A stretch of DNA of 64,000 bases from Sporichthya brevicatena (GTDB lineage Bacteria > Actinomycetota > Actinomycetes > Sporichthyales > Sporichthyaceae): assembly GCF_039525035.1 (NCBI RefSeq), contig NZ_BAAAHE010000021.1:79673-143672 (forward strand), read 5' to 3'. Below the pieces are notes generated by a model. It was not told the DNA's origin and ran no database searches. It was given only the letters and a program-made list of their open reading frames with translations. The position numbers and the translations under genes are program-made. Shown here piece after piece: positions 44,943 to 53,141 of the stretch; the first letter of the stretch is position 1, and each line of letters starts with the position of its first letter.

Positions 44943-45892
44943 CCGGACCTGCCCTGACGACCCGTCAGCCCGGCGGCGATCACCGCGAGAGCAGCTGCAC
45001 CGAGCCCCACCGCTCGCGAGAGCCGGACCGCCCGGCCGATGTCGGCGACCTCGGGCTCCCGCCCGGCGGCGTGCAACGTGCCCCGGGTCTCGACGGCGCC
45101 GTGGTAGGTGTTCGCGCCGCCGAGCCGGACGTCGAGCGCGCCGGCCGCCGCCGCCTCGCACCAGCCCGCGTTCGGGCTCGGATGGACCCGCCGGTCCGCG
45201 GCGAGAACCGCCGCCGCCCGCCGCGGGGAGCCCCCCACGGCCCGGGCCGCCGGCACCGTCAGCAGACCCGTCAGCCGGGCCGGCAGGAGGTTCGCGACGT
45301 CGTCGAGACGCGCGGAGGCCCACCCGAAGTTCGTGTGGCGCTCGTTGCGGTAGCCGACCATCGCGTCGAGGGTGTTCACCGCGCGGTACCCCACCAGCCC
45401 CGGCACGCCGGCGACCGCGCCCCAGAACAACGGCGCGACGACGGCGTCGCCGGTGTTCTCCGCGACGGACTCGACCGTGGCGCGGGCGAGCTCCTTCTCC
45501 CCCAGCCCCGACGGGTCCCGGGCGCACAGGTGCGAGAGCCGACCCCGGGCGGCCGACAGGTCGCCGCCCTGGAGATGACGAGCCATCAGATCCGCCTCGC
45601 GACCGAGGCTGGTCCCGCCGAGCACGGCCCACGTGCTCACCGCCGTCAGCGCGGTCTCGGCCAGCGGCGACCGCGCCGCCCGCCGCTGCAGCAGGGCAGC
45701 TGCCACCACCGGCACTCCGACGGCGAGGGCGGTGTACCGCACGCCGGCGGCGCGGGAGTCGCGCCAGGTCGCGCGTTCGAGAGCGGCGGCCGCCCGCCCG
45801 AACCCCGCGACCGGGTGGCCGCGCCGCGGGTCGGCGAGCAGGGCGTCAGCCAGGACGCCCAGCGCCAATCCCGTCGCGCGCGTCCGTCTCAC
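44939..45892 (-). CDS. cobD: Adenosylcobinamide-phosphate synthase CobD (CbiB)
   Basis: CobD joins aminopropanol (phosphate) to adenosylcobyric acid. The 317-residue integral membrane protein has the family segments [55 protein letters not shown] and [15 protein letters not shown], with about five hydrophobic helices. The GTG lies 47 bases inside the end of the upstream membrane glycosyltransferase gene. The stop overlaps cobQ (GTGA). It belongs to the epimerase-GT-C-cobD-cobQ group. Confidence 0.95.
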   Translation of the reverse strand: MRRTRATGLALGVLADALLADPRRGHPVAGFGRAAAALERATWRDSRAAGVRYTALAVGVPVVAAALLQRRAARSPLAETALTAVSTWAVLGGTSLGREADLMARHLQGGDLSAARGRLSHLCARDPSGLGEKELARATVESVAENTGDAVVAPLFWGAVAGVPGLVGYRAVNTLDAMVGYRNERHTNFGWASARLDDVANLLPARLTGLLTVPAARAVGGSPRRAAAVLAADRRVHPSPNAGWCEAAAAGALDVRLGGANTYHGAVETRGTLHAAGREPEVADIGRAVRLSRAVGLGAAALAVIAAGLTGRQGRSG

Positions 45893-47336
45893 GCCCGGCG
45901 ACGTTAGCGGACGGCTCCGCCGCCGCCGTCACCCGCGGGCGGGCGGCCCACCAGGCCGCCGCCGCGACCGCGGCGATCACCGCCAGCCAGATGCCGTGGC
46001 GCACCCACACCTCGGCGCCCGAGCCCTCCTGGTACGGCGGGAGAAAGACCTTCCACCCGTCGTAGAGCGGGTTGTCGACCTTGTCGAAGGCGAAGACCCA
46101 GGTGATGCGGCGGTCCCAGCCGTCGGAGAGGAACGCGGCCATCGAGAACAGGCCGACGAACCCGAGCGCGGCGGCGCCGACCAGCACCGCGGGCGGCGAG
46201 GTCGAGAGCCACCACGCGATGACGAGGACGAGCAGCGGCAGGATCACGACGATCTGCCGGCCCGGCGACCAGAACCCGCTCATCGTCAGCGCGACGAAGG
46301 TCGCGACCAGCCACCCCGCCGTCGCCGGGACCACCAGCGCCGTCCAGTGCCGCGGTCGCGCGGCGATCAGCGCCGCGACCGCCGGGATCACGAGCAGCCA
46401 GGCCGGCTGCCAGGCCGCGATTCCCCAGTGCCGGTCGATCAGCAGCCCGGTCAGGCGCCGGCTGCGCCCGAGGTAGTCCGGGTTCGTCCCGACGACCGCG
46501 AACTCCCCCGGTTCCTGGAAGAAGTCGCCGGAGGCGTAGACCGTCCACCCGCCCCAGACGATCTTGTGCACGACGAGGTAGATCGCGCCCATCGCGGCGA
46601 ACACCCCGACGAGCACGGCGGCCGCCGGGCGGCCGCGGTCGCGCCAGAGCCGCCACAGCCCGACCAGGGCCAGCATCGCCGCCACCGCGGAGTACTTCAC
46701 GCTCAGCCACGGCAGGGCGACGACGGCGAGCACGAACGTCACCTGCGCCCGGCGCGACCACGAACCGGTCAGCGCGGCCACCGCGACCAGCGCCGCCAGC
46801 GCCGCCGGCATCTCGGGGTAGATCTGCTGGGCGTAGATCGCCAGCGGTGGCGAGGCGAACGCGACCGACACGACGGCGGTCGCGAGGGACGGCCGCACGC
46901 CGAGGCGCCGGACCGCGATCCACACCGTGAGGGCCGCGGCCAGACCGGCCAGGACGCAGACCGTCGCCTTCGCGGCCTGGAAACCCCACAGGCCCATCGG
47001 CGCGGCGATGAGGATCGGGAGCAGCGGGTCGTGCGGGCTGATCTGACTGCCGTCGGCCTTGGGCTCGGTCTGCACCGGCAGGTTCGCGTCGTGGAACGCA
47101 CGCCAGCGCCGGTCGTACAGCTCGTCGGAGATGTCGAGGTCGCCGTCCTCGGCGAGCGACAACGCCGTGAGCAGGTACTGCGGCTCGTCGACCGCGGCGC
47201 GCCCGCCGATCGTGGCGCGGACGTCGATGCCGAGCAGGCCGACGGTGAGCGCGACGACGAACGCGGCGAGCATCCCCGCCGCGACCACGCGTCGCGGGAC
47301 CGCGGCCGGCTCGACCCGCGCCGACGCCGGAGTCAC
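45846..47336 (-). CDS. GT-C-type membrane glycosyltransferase-like protein
   Basis: This 496-residue polytopic membrane protein has ten or more hydrophobic helices. Just after the first comes an extracytoplasmic Asp-Glu pair in AAVDEPQYLLTALSLAEDGD, the arrangement of GT-C glycosyltransferases (ArnT/PMT type) that use polyprenyl-phosphate sugars. The donor and acceptor are unknown. The start GTG is the only usable one after the upstream stop, giving a 17-base gap to the epimerase gene. It overlaps cobD by 47 bases, so it is tied to cobD translation. With the epimerase and the divergent flippase-GT2 gene it suggests a cell-envelope glycan locus. Confidence 0.75.
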   Translation of the reverse strand: MTPASARVEPAAVPRRVVAAGMLAAFVVALTVGLLGIDVRATIGGRAAVDEPQYLLTALSLAEDGDLDISDELYDRRWRAFHDANLPVQTEPKADGSQISPHDPLLPILIAAPMGLWGFQAAKATVCVLAGLAAALTVWIAVRRLGVRPSLATAVVSVAFASPPLAIYAQQIYPEMPAALAALVAVAALTGSWSRRAQVTFVLAVVALPWLSVKYSAVAAMLALVGLWRLWRDRGRPAAAVLVGVFAAMGAIYLVVHKIVWGGWTVYASGDFFQEPGEFAVVGTNPDYLGRSRRLTGLLIDRHWGIAAWQPAWLLVIPAVAALIAARPRHWTALVVPATAGWLVATFVALTMSGFWSPGRQIVVILPLLVLVIAWWLSTSPPAVLVGAAALGFVGLFSMAAFLSDGWDRRITWVFAFDKVDNPLYDGWKVFLPPYQEGSGAEVWVRHGIWLAVIAAVAAAAWWAARPRVTAAAEPSANVAGRETDARDGIGAGRPG

Positions 47337-47355
47337 GCGCTCAACCGATCCGCGC

Positions 47356-48279
47356 TCACGCAGGGACGCGGCCGGACTCCGCGACCTGCTCGAAGTCGGC
47401 GGCCGCGATCTGACGGGCCACCACATCGGCGAGGTCCGTGTGCGGCACGAAGCCGACGATGCGCTCCAGCCGCCGGGTGTCCGCGCGCGTGTCGGAGACC
47501 TCCTCGGGCCCGGCCGGCTCCACGCGTGTGCGGACGTCGACGTCCAGCGCAGTCGCGATCGCGTCGATCATCGCGTCGAGCCGGATCGGGACGCCGGTGC
47601 CGACGTTCACGGGCCCGGGCTCCCCCGCGTCCAGCAGCGCGATCAGCGCCCGGGCGGCGTCCCGGACGTCGGTGACGTCACGGGTGCGCTCGGGCCCGCC
47701 GAGGATCCGCAGCGGGCGTCCCGCACGCGCGGCGTCGATCCACATCGACAGCGCCATGTCCGAGCGCTGGCCCTCGCCGGCGACCGTGAACGGCCGCGCG
47801 ACGACCACACGGCCGCCGGCCTCGTTGTGGTCGCGGCACAGGGCCTCGGCCAGCGCCTTGCTCGCGGCGTACCCGCCACGCGGGTTCAGGGGGTCGGTCT
47901 CCGCGCACGGGCGGCCGCCGACCGACCCGCCGTAGATCGAGGACGAGGTCGCCACGACGACGGTCGTCCGCCGGGGGGCGGCGCCGAGCACCGCGGCGGT
48001 GGCCAGCACGTTGTCGCGGTGCCGGTGCCAGGCGACGTCGGTGCGGGAGTCCCGCACACCCGGGCAGCCGGCGAGGTGGATGACACCGCCGGCCTCACGG
48101 ATCGCGTCGGCGGCGACGCCGTCGGACCCGATCAGGTCGGCGTGCAGCTCGGTGTGGCCGGGACCGGTGGGCACGCCGCCGCGCCGGTCGATGCCGATCA
48201 CCTCGCGCCCCGCGGCGAGCAGACGCGCCACGACGGCCTGACCGAGGAACCCGGCCGACCCGGTGACCACGACTGCCAT
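47356..48279 (-). CDS. NAD-dependent epimerase/dehydratase (extended SDR)
   Basis: This 307-residue nucleotide-sugar epimerase-like protein has the N-terminal NAD-binding VVVTGSAGFLGQAVVARLL, the catalytic Tyr-Lys in GGYAASKALAEALCR (YxxxK, about residues 138-142) and SSSIYGG before it. TRDVTDVRDAARALIALL is typical of extended SDRs that act on UDP- or GDP-sugars. The ATG lies in a divergent promoter region with the flippase-GT2 gene, which contains a 16-bp inverted repeat. It heads the group leading into cobD-cobQ. Confidence 0.9.
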   Translation of the reverse strand: MAVVVTGSAGFLGQAVVARLLAAGREVIGIDRRGGVPTGPGHTELHADLIGSDGVAADAIREAGGVIHLAGCPGVRDSRTDVAWHRHRDNVLATAAVLGAAPRRTTVVVATSSSIYGGSVGGRPCAETDPLNPRGGYAASKALAEALCRDHNEAGGRVVVARPFTVAGEGQRSDMALSMWIDAARAGRPLRILGGPERTRDVTDVRDAARALIALLDAGEPGPVNVGTGVPIRLDAMIDAIATALDVDVRTRVEPAGPEEVSDTRADTRRLERIVGFVPHTDLADVVARQIAAADFEQVAESGRVPA

Positions 48280-48349
48280 GCTCGATCTCCTCCGTCGCCC
48301 CAGGGACACCGCCGGTGACCCGGCGGTCGCGCTGGCAAGGCTAGCCTGG

Positions 48350-48365
48350 CCTTTCTCAAGAAAGG
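48350..48365. promoter_or_regulatory. Inverted repeat between divergent epimerase and flippase-GT2 genes
   Basis: CCTTTCTCAAGAAAGG is a 7-bp inverted repeat with a two-base centre, located 31 bp before the flippase-GT2 GTG and 71 bp upstream of the epimerase start. It could be a shared operator. AT content is locally high. The binding protein is unknown. Confidence 0.4.
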
Positions 48366-48395
48366 TGCATGCGCGAGTAGCGACAGGAGCAGCGA

Positions 48396-50066
48396 GTGCG
48401 AAAGGCACGCACGGTCGTCGGCGTCGTCGTGCTCGCGCTGTCGGTGGTCTACCTGGTCCGGGTCGTCGACGGTCCGGTGCTCCGGGAGACCGCGGAGGCC
48501 CTGGCCGCGGCGCCGGGTCCGCTGGCGCTGGTCCTGCTCTGCTACGCCGCGGCGTTCGCCCTCCGGTCCTGGGCGTGGACCCGCACCCTGCCCGGCCTCT
48601 CGTTCGGCCAGTCCTGGGCCGCGCTGCACGTCTCCGTGCTCGGCAACCACGTCCTGCCCTTCCGCCTCGGCGAGATCCTGCGGGTGACGTCGGTGCTGCG
48701 CCGCACCCCGTTGGCCGTCGGCCCGGTGACCGCCACGACGGTGACCCTGCGCCTGGCCGACCTGCTCTCGGTCGCGGTGCTGGCACTGGTCGCGGTCCCC
48801 GGGCTCGCCGGCGAGCTGATCGGCGCGTGGGCCTGGGTGCTCGCCGTCGCCCTCGCCCTCGCGGCCGTCCCGGTGCTGCTGTGGGCCCGGGGCCTGGCGG
48901 CGCGCGGCCCGGGCGAGCTGCGGATGCCCGCCGCGACGATCGTCGGGACGGCGTTCGTCGCCTGGGCCCTGGAGGCCACGCTCGCCTGGCAGGTCGCCCA
49001 CGCCGCCGGCGTCTCCCTGGACTACCACGAGGCGATCGCCGTGACCGCGGTCGCGATCGCGGCGCAGACGGTCGCGCTCACCCCCGGCGGCATCGGGTCC
49101 TACGAGGCCGCGGGCACGGCGGCCCTGGCGGCGCTGGGCGTCGACGCCGGTACGGCGTTCGCGATCGCTCTCGCCACGCATGCGGTGAAGACCGCGTACT
49201 CACTCGTGGTCGGAGGCGTGGCACTGGTGACGCCGACCCCCGGCTACTGGGGCAACCTCCGGCTGCCGCGGGTGCTGCCGCCGCGACCCGAACCGGTCCC
49301 GGTGGCACCGGACGCCCCGGTCGTCGCGGTGATCCCGGTCTACAACGAGCAGGACGTGGTCGCCGAGGTCGTGGGCCGCCTGCCGAGGACGGTCGCGGGC
49401 CGGCCCCTGGTCTGCATCGTCGTCGACGACGGGTCGGCCGACGCGTCCGCCGCCCGCGCGGCGGAGGCCGGGGCCGTCGTCGTCCCGCACGAGGTCAACC
49501 GTGGCCTCGGCGCGGCCGTCCGCACCGCGCTGCGCGAGGCGAGCGCGCTCTCCCCCGCCGCGGTCGTCTACCTGGACGCCGACGGCGAGTACGCGCCCGA
49601 GGACCTGCCGACGGTCGTGGCCCCCGTCCTGGCCGGGACCGCCGACTACGTCGTCGGTTCGCGCTTCGCCGGCAACATCGAGCACATGCGCCCGCACCGG
49701 CGGTTCGGGAACCTCGTCCTGACCCGGTGGGTGCGCTGGACGGCGCGGCGCCGCGACCTGACCGACGGCCAGAGCGGGTACCGCGCCTTCTCGCCCCGCG
49801 CGGCCGCCGAGGCGGAGATCATCCACGACTACAACTACGCCCAGGTCCTCACGCTCGACCTGCTCGGCAAGGGATTCGTCTACGCCGAGGTCCCGATCCG
49901 CTACCACTTCCGGACCACCGGCGACTCGTTCGTCAAGCTCGGCCGGTACCTGCGGAAGGTGGTACCGGCCGTGCACCGCGAACTCAACGCGGACCGCGCG
50001 AGCGCGCGGCCCGCGGGCTTCCCTACTGCCCGCTGGCGGACCCGCTCGATGACCCCGACCCGCTGA
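48396..50066 (+). CDS. Fusion of UPF0104/LPG-synthase-type flippase domain and GT2 glycosyltransferase
   Basis: This 556-residue protein has an N-terminal multi-helix membrane domain (about 1-290) of the lysylphosphatidylglycerol synthase-TM / UPF0104 family, with LGNHVLPFRLGEILRV and TPGGIGSYEAAGTAAL. A GT2 domain (about 305-540) has AVIPVYNEQDVVAEV, VVDDGSADASA and the DXD-type YLDADGEYAPED, resembling dolichol-phosphate-mannose-type synthases. The fusion suggests synthesis of a polyprenyl-phosphate sugar together with its flipping or use at the membrane, perhaps for the GT-C enzyme encoded divergently. The GTG has AGGAG seven bases upstream. Its 3' end overlaps the lipoprotein gene tail to tail by 44 bp. 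Confidence 0.82.
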   Translation: MRKARTVVGVVVLALSVVYLVRVVDGPVLRETAEALAAAPGPLALVLLCYAAAFALRSWAWTRTLPGLSFGQSWAALHVSVLGNHVLPFRLGEILRVTSVLRRTPLAVGPVTATTVTLRLADLLSVAVLALVAVPGLAGELIGAWAWVLAVALALAAVPVLLWARGLAARGPGELRMPAATIVGTAFVAWALEATLAWQVAHAAGVSLDYHEAIAVTAVAIAAQTVALTPGGIGSYEAAGTAALAALGVDAGTAFAIALATHAVKTAYSLVVGGVALVTPTPGYWGNLRLPRVLPPRPEPVPVAPDAPVVAVIPVYNEQDVVAEVVGRLPRTVAGRPLVCIVVDDGSADASAARAAEAGAVVVPHEVNRGLGAAVRTALREASALSPAAVVYLDADGEYAPEDLPTVVAPVLAGTADYVVGSRFAGNIEHMRPHRRFGNLVLTRWVRWTARRRDLTDGQSGYRAFSPRAAAEAEIIHDYNYAQVLTLDLLGKGFVYAEVPIRYHFRTTGDSFVKLGRYLRKVVPAVHRELNADRASARPAGFPTARWRTRSMTPTR

Positions 50067-50286
50067 CCGACCCGCTGCTCGAGCCGGACCCGGAGCCGGA
50101 CCCGGAGCCACTGCCGGAGCCACTGCCGGAACCACTGCCGCCGCCGGAGATGCCCTGCTCCTCGGTCAGGTTGCGGACCTGACCGCCGTCGTCGTCCCCA
50201 CAGGCCGCGAGGCCCGCGACGCCGGCCACCAGACCCGCGGCGAGGATCAGTCGGCTTCCGACGACTCGGGTACGGCGCAGTCTCAT
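50023..50286 (-). CDS. Tiny Gly/Ser-rich lipoprotein resembling the EfeO head
   Basis: This 87-residue lipoprotein has a basic start, a hydrophobic core and a lipobox with Cys29 in AGLAAC. After it comes GDDDGGQVRNLTEEQG and then about 40 residues of almost pure Gly and Ser. The post-Cys segment resembles EfeO of this window (CGDDD, then an R-N-I/L-T and G-I-G pattern before a Gly-Ser run), but no folded domain follows. It is divergent from the fbp-type iron transporter, with an incomplete iron box between. It may be a surface spacer protein or an EfeO-derived fragment. Function unknown. Confidence 0.7.
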   Translation of the reverse strand: MRLRRTRVVGSRLILAAGLVAGVAGLAACGDDDGGQVRNLTEEQGISGGGSGSGSGSGSGSGSGSGSGSSSGSVSGSGSSSGSASGQ

Positions 50287-50344
50287 CTTGTGTCCTCACG
50301 TGAGTTCTCGGGCAGGTCGCGCGCGACCCGTTCAGGCTTCGGGG

Positions 50345-50363
50345 TTAGGTTAGGCTGCCCATC
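50345..50363. promoter_or_regulatory. Degenerate IdeR/DmdR iron box
   Basis: TTAGGTTAGGCTGCCCATC matches the left 12 bases of the DtxR/IdeR consensus exactly, but only two of the remaining seven. It lies 36 bp upstream of the iron-transporter start and 59 bp upstream of the Gly/Ser lipoprotein start, where it could repress both. It is a weaker site than the one before efeO. Confidence 0.6.
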
Positions 50364-50398
50364 GGGTGACTGACGATCAACGTGCAAGGGTGTGAGTC

Positions 50399-51424
50399 GT
50401 GTTCCGCAAGTCGCTCCGGATGCCGCTTCGAGTGGCCGCCGTCCTGACGCTGTGCCTTCCGTTCCTCGTGGCGTGCGGCGGTGACGACAAGAGCACGATC
50501 CGTGTCTACTCCGGTCGTCACTACGACCTCGAAGTGGCGTTCACGCAGTTCGCCAAGGAGACCGGCATCAACGTCGAGTTCCTCTACGGCGGCGACGCGG
50601 AGCTCCTCGAGCGGATCAAGGCCGAGGGCGAGGACACGCCCGCCGACATCTTCATGACCGTCGACGCCGGCAACCTCTGGAACGCGGCGCAGCAGGACCT
50701 GCTGCTGCCGTTGCAGTCCCCGGTGCTCGACGAGGCCGTGCCGGAGGGGCTGCGCGACCCGCAGGACCGCTGGGTCGGGCTGAGCATGCGCGTGCGCACC
50801 CTGATGTACAACCCCGACAAGGTGCAGCCGAGCGACTTCGACGCGACCGACTCCTACGCCGGGCTCGGCGACCCCAAGTGGAAGGGCCGCCTGTGCATGC
50901 GGACCTCCAAGTCGTCGTACGTGCAGTCCCTGGTCGCGCAGATGATCGACAGGCAGGGCCGTGACCGCGCCCTGGAGATCGTGAAGAGCTGGGTCGCCAA
51001 CGACGTCAACATCATCGGCGACGACGTCACCATCCTGAAGACGGTCAACGCCGGCGGCTGCGACGTCGCGATCACCAACCACTACTACCTGGCGCGGATC
51101 CTCGACGACGACAGCAACTTCAAGGTCAAGCCGTACTGGGCGAACCAGAGCGGCGAGGGCGTCCACGTCAACATCTCGGGCGCCGGGGTCCTGAAGAACT
51201 CCGACAACGTCGCCGACGCGCAGAAGCTGATCGAGTGGCTGGCCACGAAGGGCGCCAACGCCTTCGTCGACGGCAACCACGAGTACCCGGTGAACCCGGA
51301 CGTGAAGCCGGAGGAGCTGATCTCTGGCTTCGGCACGTTCAAGTTCCAGCCGATCAACGCGGAGGCGTACGGCAAGCTCAACGCCGACGCGATCGCGCTG
51401 ATGTCGGAGGCCGGCTACCGGTGA
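50399..51424 (+). CDS. Ferric iron ABC transporter, substrate-binding lipoprotein (FbpA/FutA-like)
   Basis: This 341-residue periplasmic-binding-protein-type lipoprotein has Cys26 in PFLVAC followed by GGDDKST. The fold segments IRVYSGRHYDLEVAFTQFAKE, FLYGGDAELLERIKAEG, ADIFMTVDAGNLW and CDVAITNHYYLARIL are those of ferric-binding proteins FbpA and FutA, including the Tyr pair near the end of the last segment that ligates Fe(III). The start is a GTG. It is followed by permease and ATPase genes at 28 bp and with an ATGA overlap, forming one operon. An incomplete iron box lies upstream. Confidence 0.93.
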   Translation: MFRKSLRMPLRVAAVLTLCLPFLVACGGDDKSTIRVYSGRHYDLEVAFTQFAKETGINVEFLYGGDAELLERIKAEGEDTPADIFMTVDAGNLWNAAQQDLLLPLQSPVLDEAVPEGLRDPQDRWVGLSMRVRTLMYNPDKVQPSDFDATDSYAGLGDPKWKGRLCMRTSKSSYVQSLVAQMIDRQGRDRALEIVKSWVANDVNIIGDDVTILKTVNAGGCDVAITNHYYLARILDDDSNFKVKPYWANQSGEGVHVNISGAGVLKNSDNVADAQKLIEWLATKGANAFVDGNHEYPVNPDVKPEELISGFGTFKFQPINAEAYGKLNADAIALMSEAGYR

Positions 51425-51452
51425 CACGGTCGCCGGTGCCGAGAGTCCGCAG

Positions 51453-53141
51453 GTGACTCTGCTCGACCCGGGCGTCACCGCCCCGAGCGCCGAACCGGGC
51501 CGGAGCCGCACCGGCGGCGCCGGGACCGGCCGGATCGGCTGGGCCGTCGCCGTCTTCGTCGTCGCCCTCGTCGCGGCGGCGCCGGTGATCGCGGTCGTGA
51601 TCGACGCCGTCGCTGCGACCGGCCACGACGTGAAGTGGCCGCCCCGCCTCGGCGAGATGATCTGGACGACGTTCGTCCTGCTGATCGGCGTCGGGGCGCT
51701 GACCGTCCTCATCGGCGGTGGGCTGGCCTGGGTCGTGACCGCCTACGACTTCCCCGGCCGCGGCGCGTTCTCGTGGCTGCTGGTCCTGCCGCTGGCGATG
51801 CCCGCGTACATCCTCGGGTTCATCTACCTGTCGGTCCTCGACTACCCCGGCCCGGTGCAGACGCAGTGGCGCGAGTGGTTCGGCCAGGACGCCTGGTTCC
51901 CCGACGTCCGCTCGACCGGCATGGCGATTCTCGTCCTGTCGCTGTGCCTCTACCCGTACGTCTACCTGCTGGCGCGCTCGGCGCTGCTGGAGCAGGCTCC
52001 GGCCACCTACGACGCCGCCCGGTCACTGGGGTGCGGCCCGTGGGCGGCCCTGCGCCGCGTCGTGCTGCCGCTGGCCCGGCCGTCGCTGATGGCGGGCGCG
52101 GCCCTGGTGATGATGGAGACCCTGACCGACTTCGGGACCGTCACCTACTTCAACGTCGACACGGTCACGGTCGGGGTCTACCAGGTCTGGAAGGGCACGT
52201 TCGACCGCCAGTCCGCGACGGTGCTCGCGAGCCTGGTGCTCTCCTTCGCGATCCTCGTGATCCTCGCCGAGCGCCTGGCCCGCGGCCGCGCGCGGTACCT
52301 GCAGCGCGGCGGGCCCGAACGCGGCTTCACCCCGATCCGGCTGACCGGCGCGCGGGCCTGGGCCACGACCGCCGCCTGCAGCGCGCTGCTCGGCGTCGCG
52401 TTCGTCCTCCCGCTCGGCCAACTGGTGTGGTGGGCGGCCACGACGGACGAGGGCGGTTTCTCCAGCATCGTCGACGACCGCTACCTGGACTACCTCTGGA
52501 ACAGCCTGCGGATCGGCCTGATCGCCGCCGCGGGTTGCACCGCCGCCGCGGTCGTGATGGCGCACGCGGCGAAGCTGACGCACGGTCGACGGGTCGACGT
52601 CGCGGCCCAGCTCGCGACCGTCGGGTACGCGGTGCCGGGTGTCGTCGTGGCGATCGGTGTACTCATCGTCTTCGCCTGGGCGGACGACGGGCTGGAGGGT
52701 CTCGGCGTCCCCGGCGGCACCGGACTGGTCGTGACCGGCTCGGTCGCGGGCATCGTCTACGCCTACCTGGTGCGATTCATGGCCCCCGCCTACCAGAGCG
52801 TCGACGCCTCGTTCGCGAAGATGTCCCCGTCGCTCACCGGCGCGGCCCTGTCCCTCGGGACCCGGCCGCGGCAGGTGCTGACCCGGGTGCACCTCCCGCT
52901 CGCCCGGGCCGGCGTCGCGGTCGCGGCGGTGCTGGTTCTCGTCGACGCGCTGAAGGAGTTGCCGATCGTGCTGCTGCTGCGGCCCTTCGGCTTCACCACG
53001 CTCTCGGTGCAGGTCTACCAGGAGGCGTCCGAGACCCGCTGGGAGAGCGCGGCCGTGCCGGCGCTCACCATCGTCGTCGTGGCGATGATCCCGGTGCTGA
53101 TCCTGTTCCGGAAGATCCTCCCCGCGAAGGCGCACTCATGA
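51453..53141 (+). CDS. Ferric iron ABC transporter permease (FbpB-like)
   Basis: This 562-residue protein has about twelve membrane helices arranged as two similar halves, as in FbpB/SfuB iron permeases. Each half carries the EAA-type cytoplasmic loop that contacts the ATPase: YDAARSLGCGPWAALRRVVLPLARPSL in the first half and a matching AALSLGTRPRQVLTRVHLPLARAG region in the second. The fused pair means one polypeptide forms the whole channel. The start is a GTG 28 bp after the binding-protein stop. The stop overlaps the ATPase ATG. Confidence 0.93.
   Translation: MTLLDPGVTAPSAEPGRSRTGGAGTGRIGWAVAVFVVALVAAAPVIAVVIDAVAATGHDVKWPPRLGEMIWTTFVLLIGVGALTVLIGGGLAWVVTAYDFPGRGAFSWLLVLPLAMPAYILGFIYLSVLDYPGPVQTQWREWFGQDAWFPDVRSTGMAILVLSLCLYPYVYLLARSALLEQAPATYDAARSLGCGPWAALRRVVLPLARPSLMAGAALVMMETLTDFGTVTYFNVDTVTVGVYQVWKGTFDRQSATVLASLVLSFAILVILAERLARGRARYLQRGGPERGFTPIRLTGARAWATTAACSALLGVAFVLPLGQLVWWAATTDEGGFSSIVDDRYLDYLWNSLRIGLIAAAGCTAAAVVMAHAAKLTHGRRVDVAAQLATVGYAVPGVVVAIGVLIVFAWADDGLEGLGVPGGTGLVVTGSVAGIVYAYLVRFMAPAYQSVDASFAKMSPSLTGAALSLGTRPRQVLTRVHLPLARAGVAVAAVLVLVDALKELPIVLLLRPFGFTTLSVQVYQEASETRWESAAVPALTIVVVAMIPVLILFRKILPAKAHS

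Noticed and set aside
43377..46065. Long plus-strand frames opposite cobQ and cobD
   Set aside because: They are rich in Arg, Gly, Asp and His without motifs and lie antisense to well-recognised cob genes.
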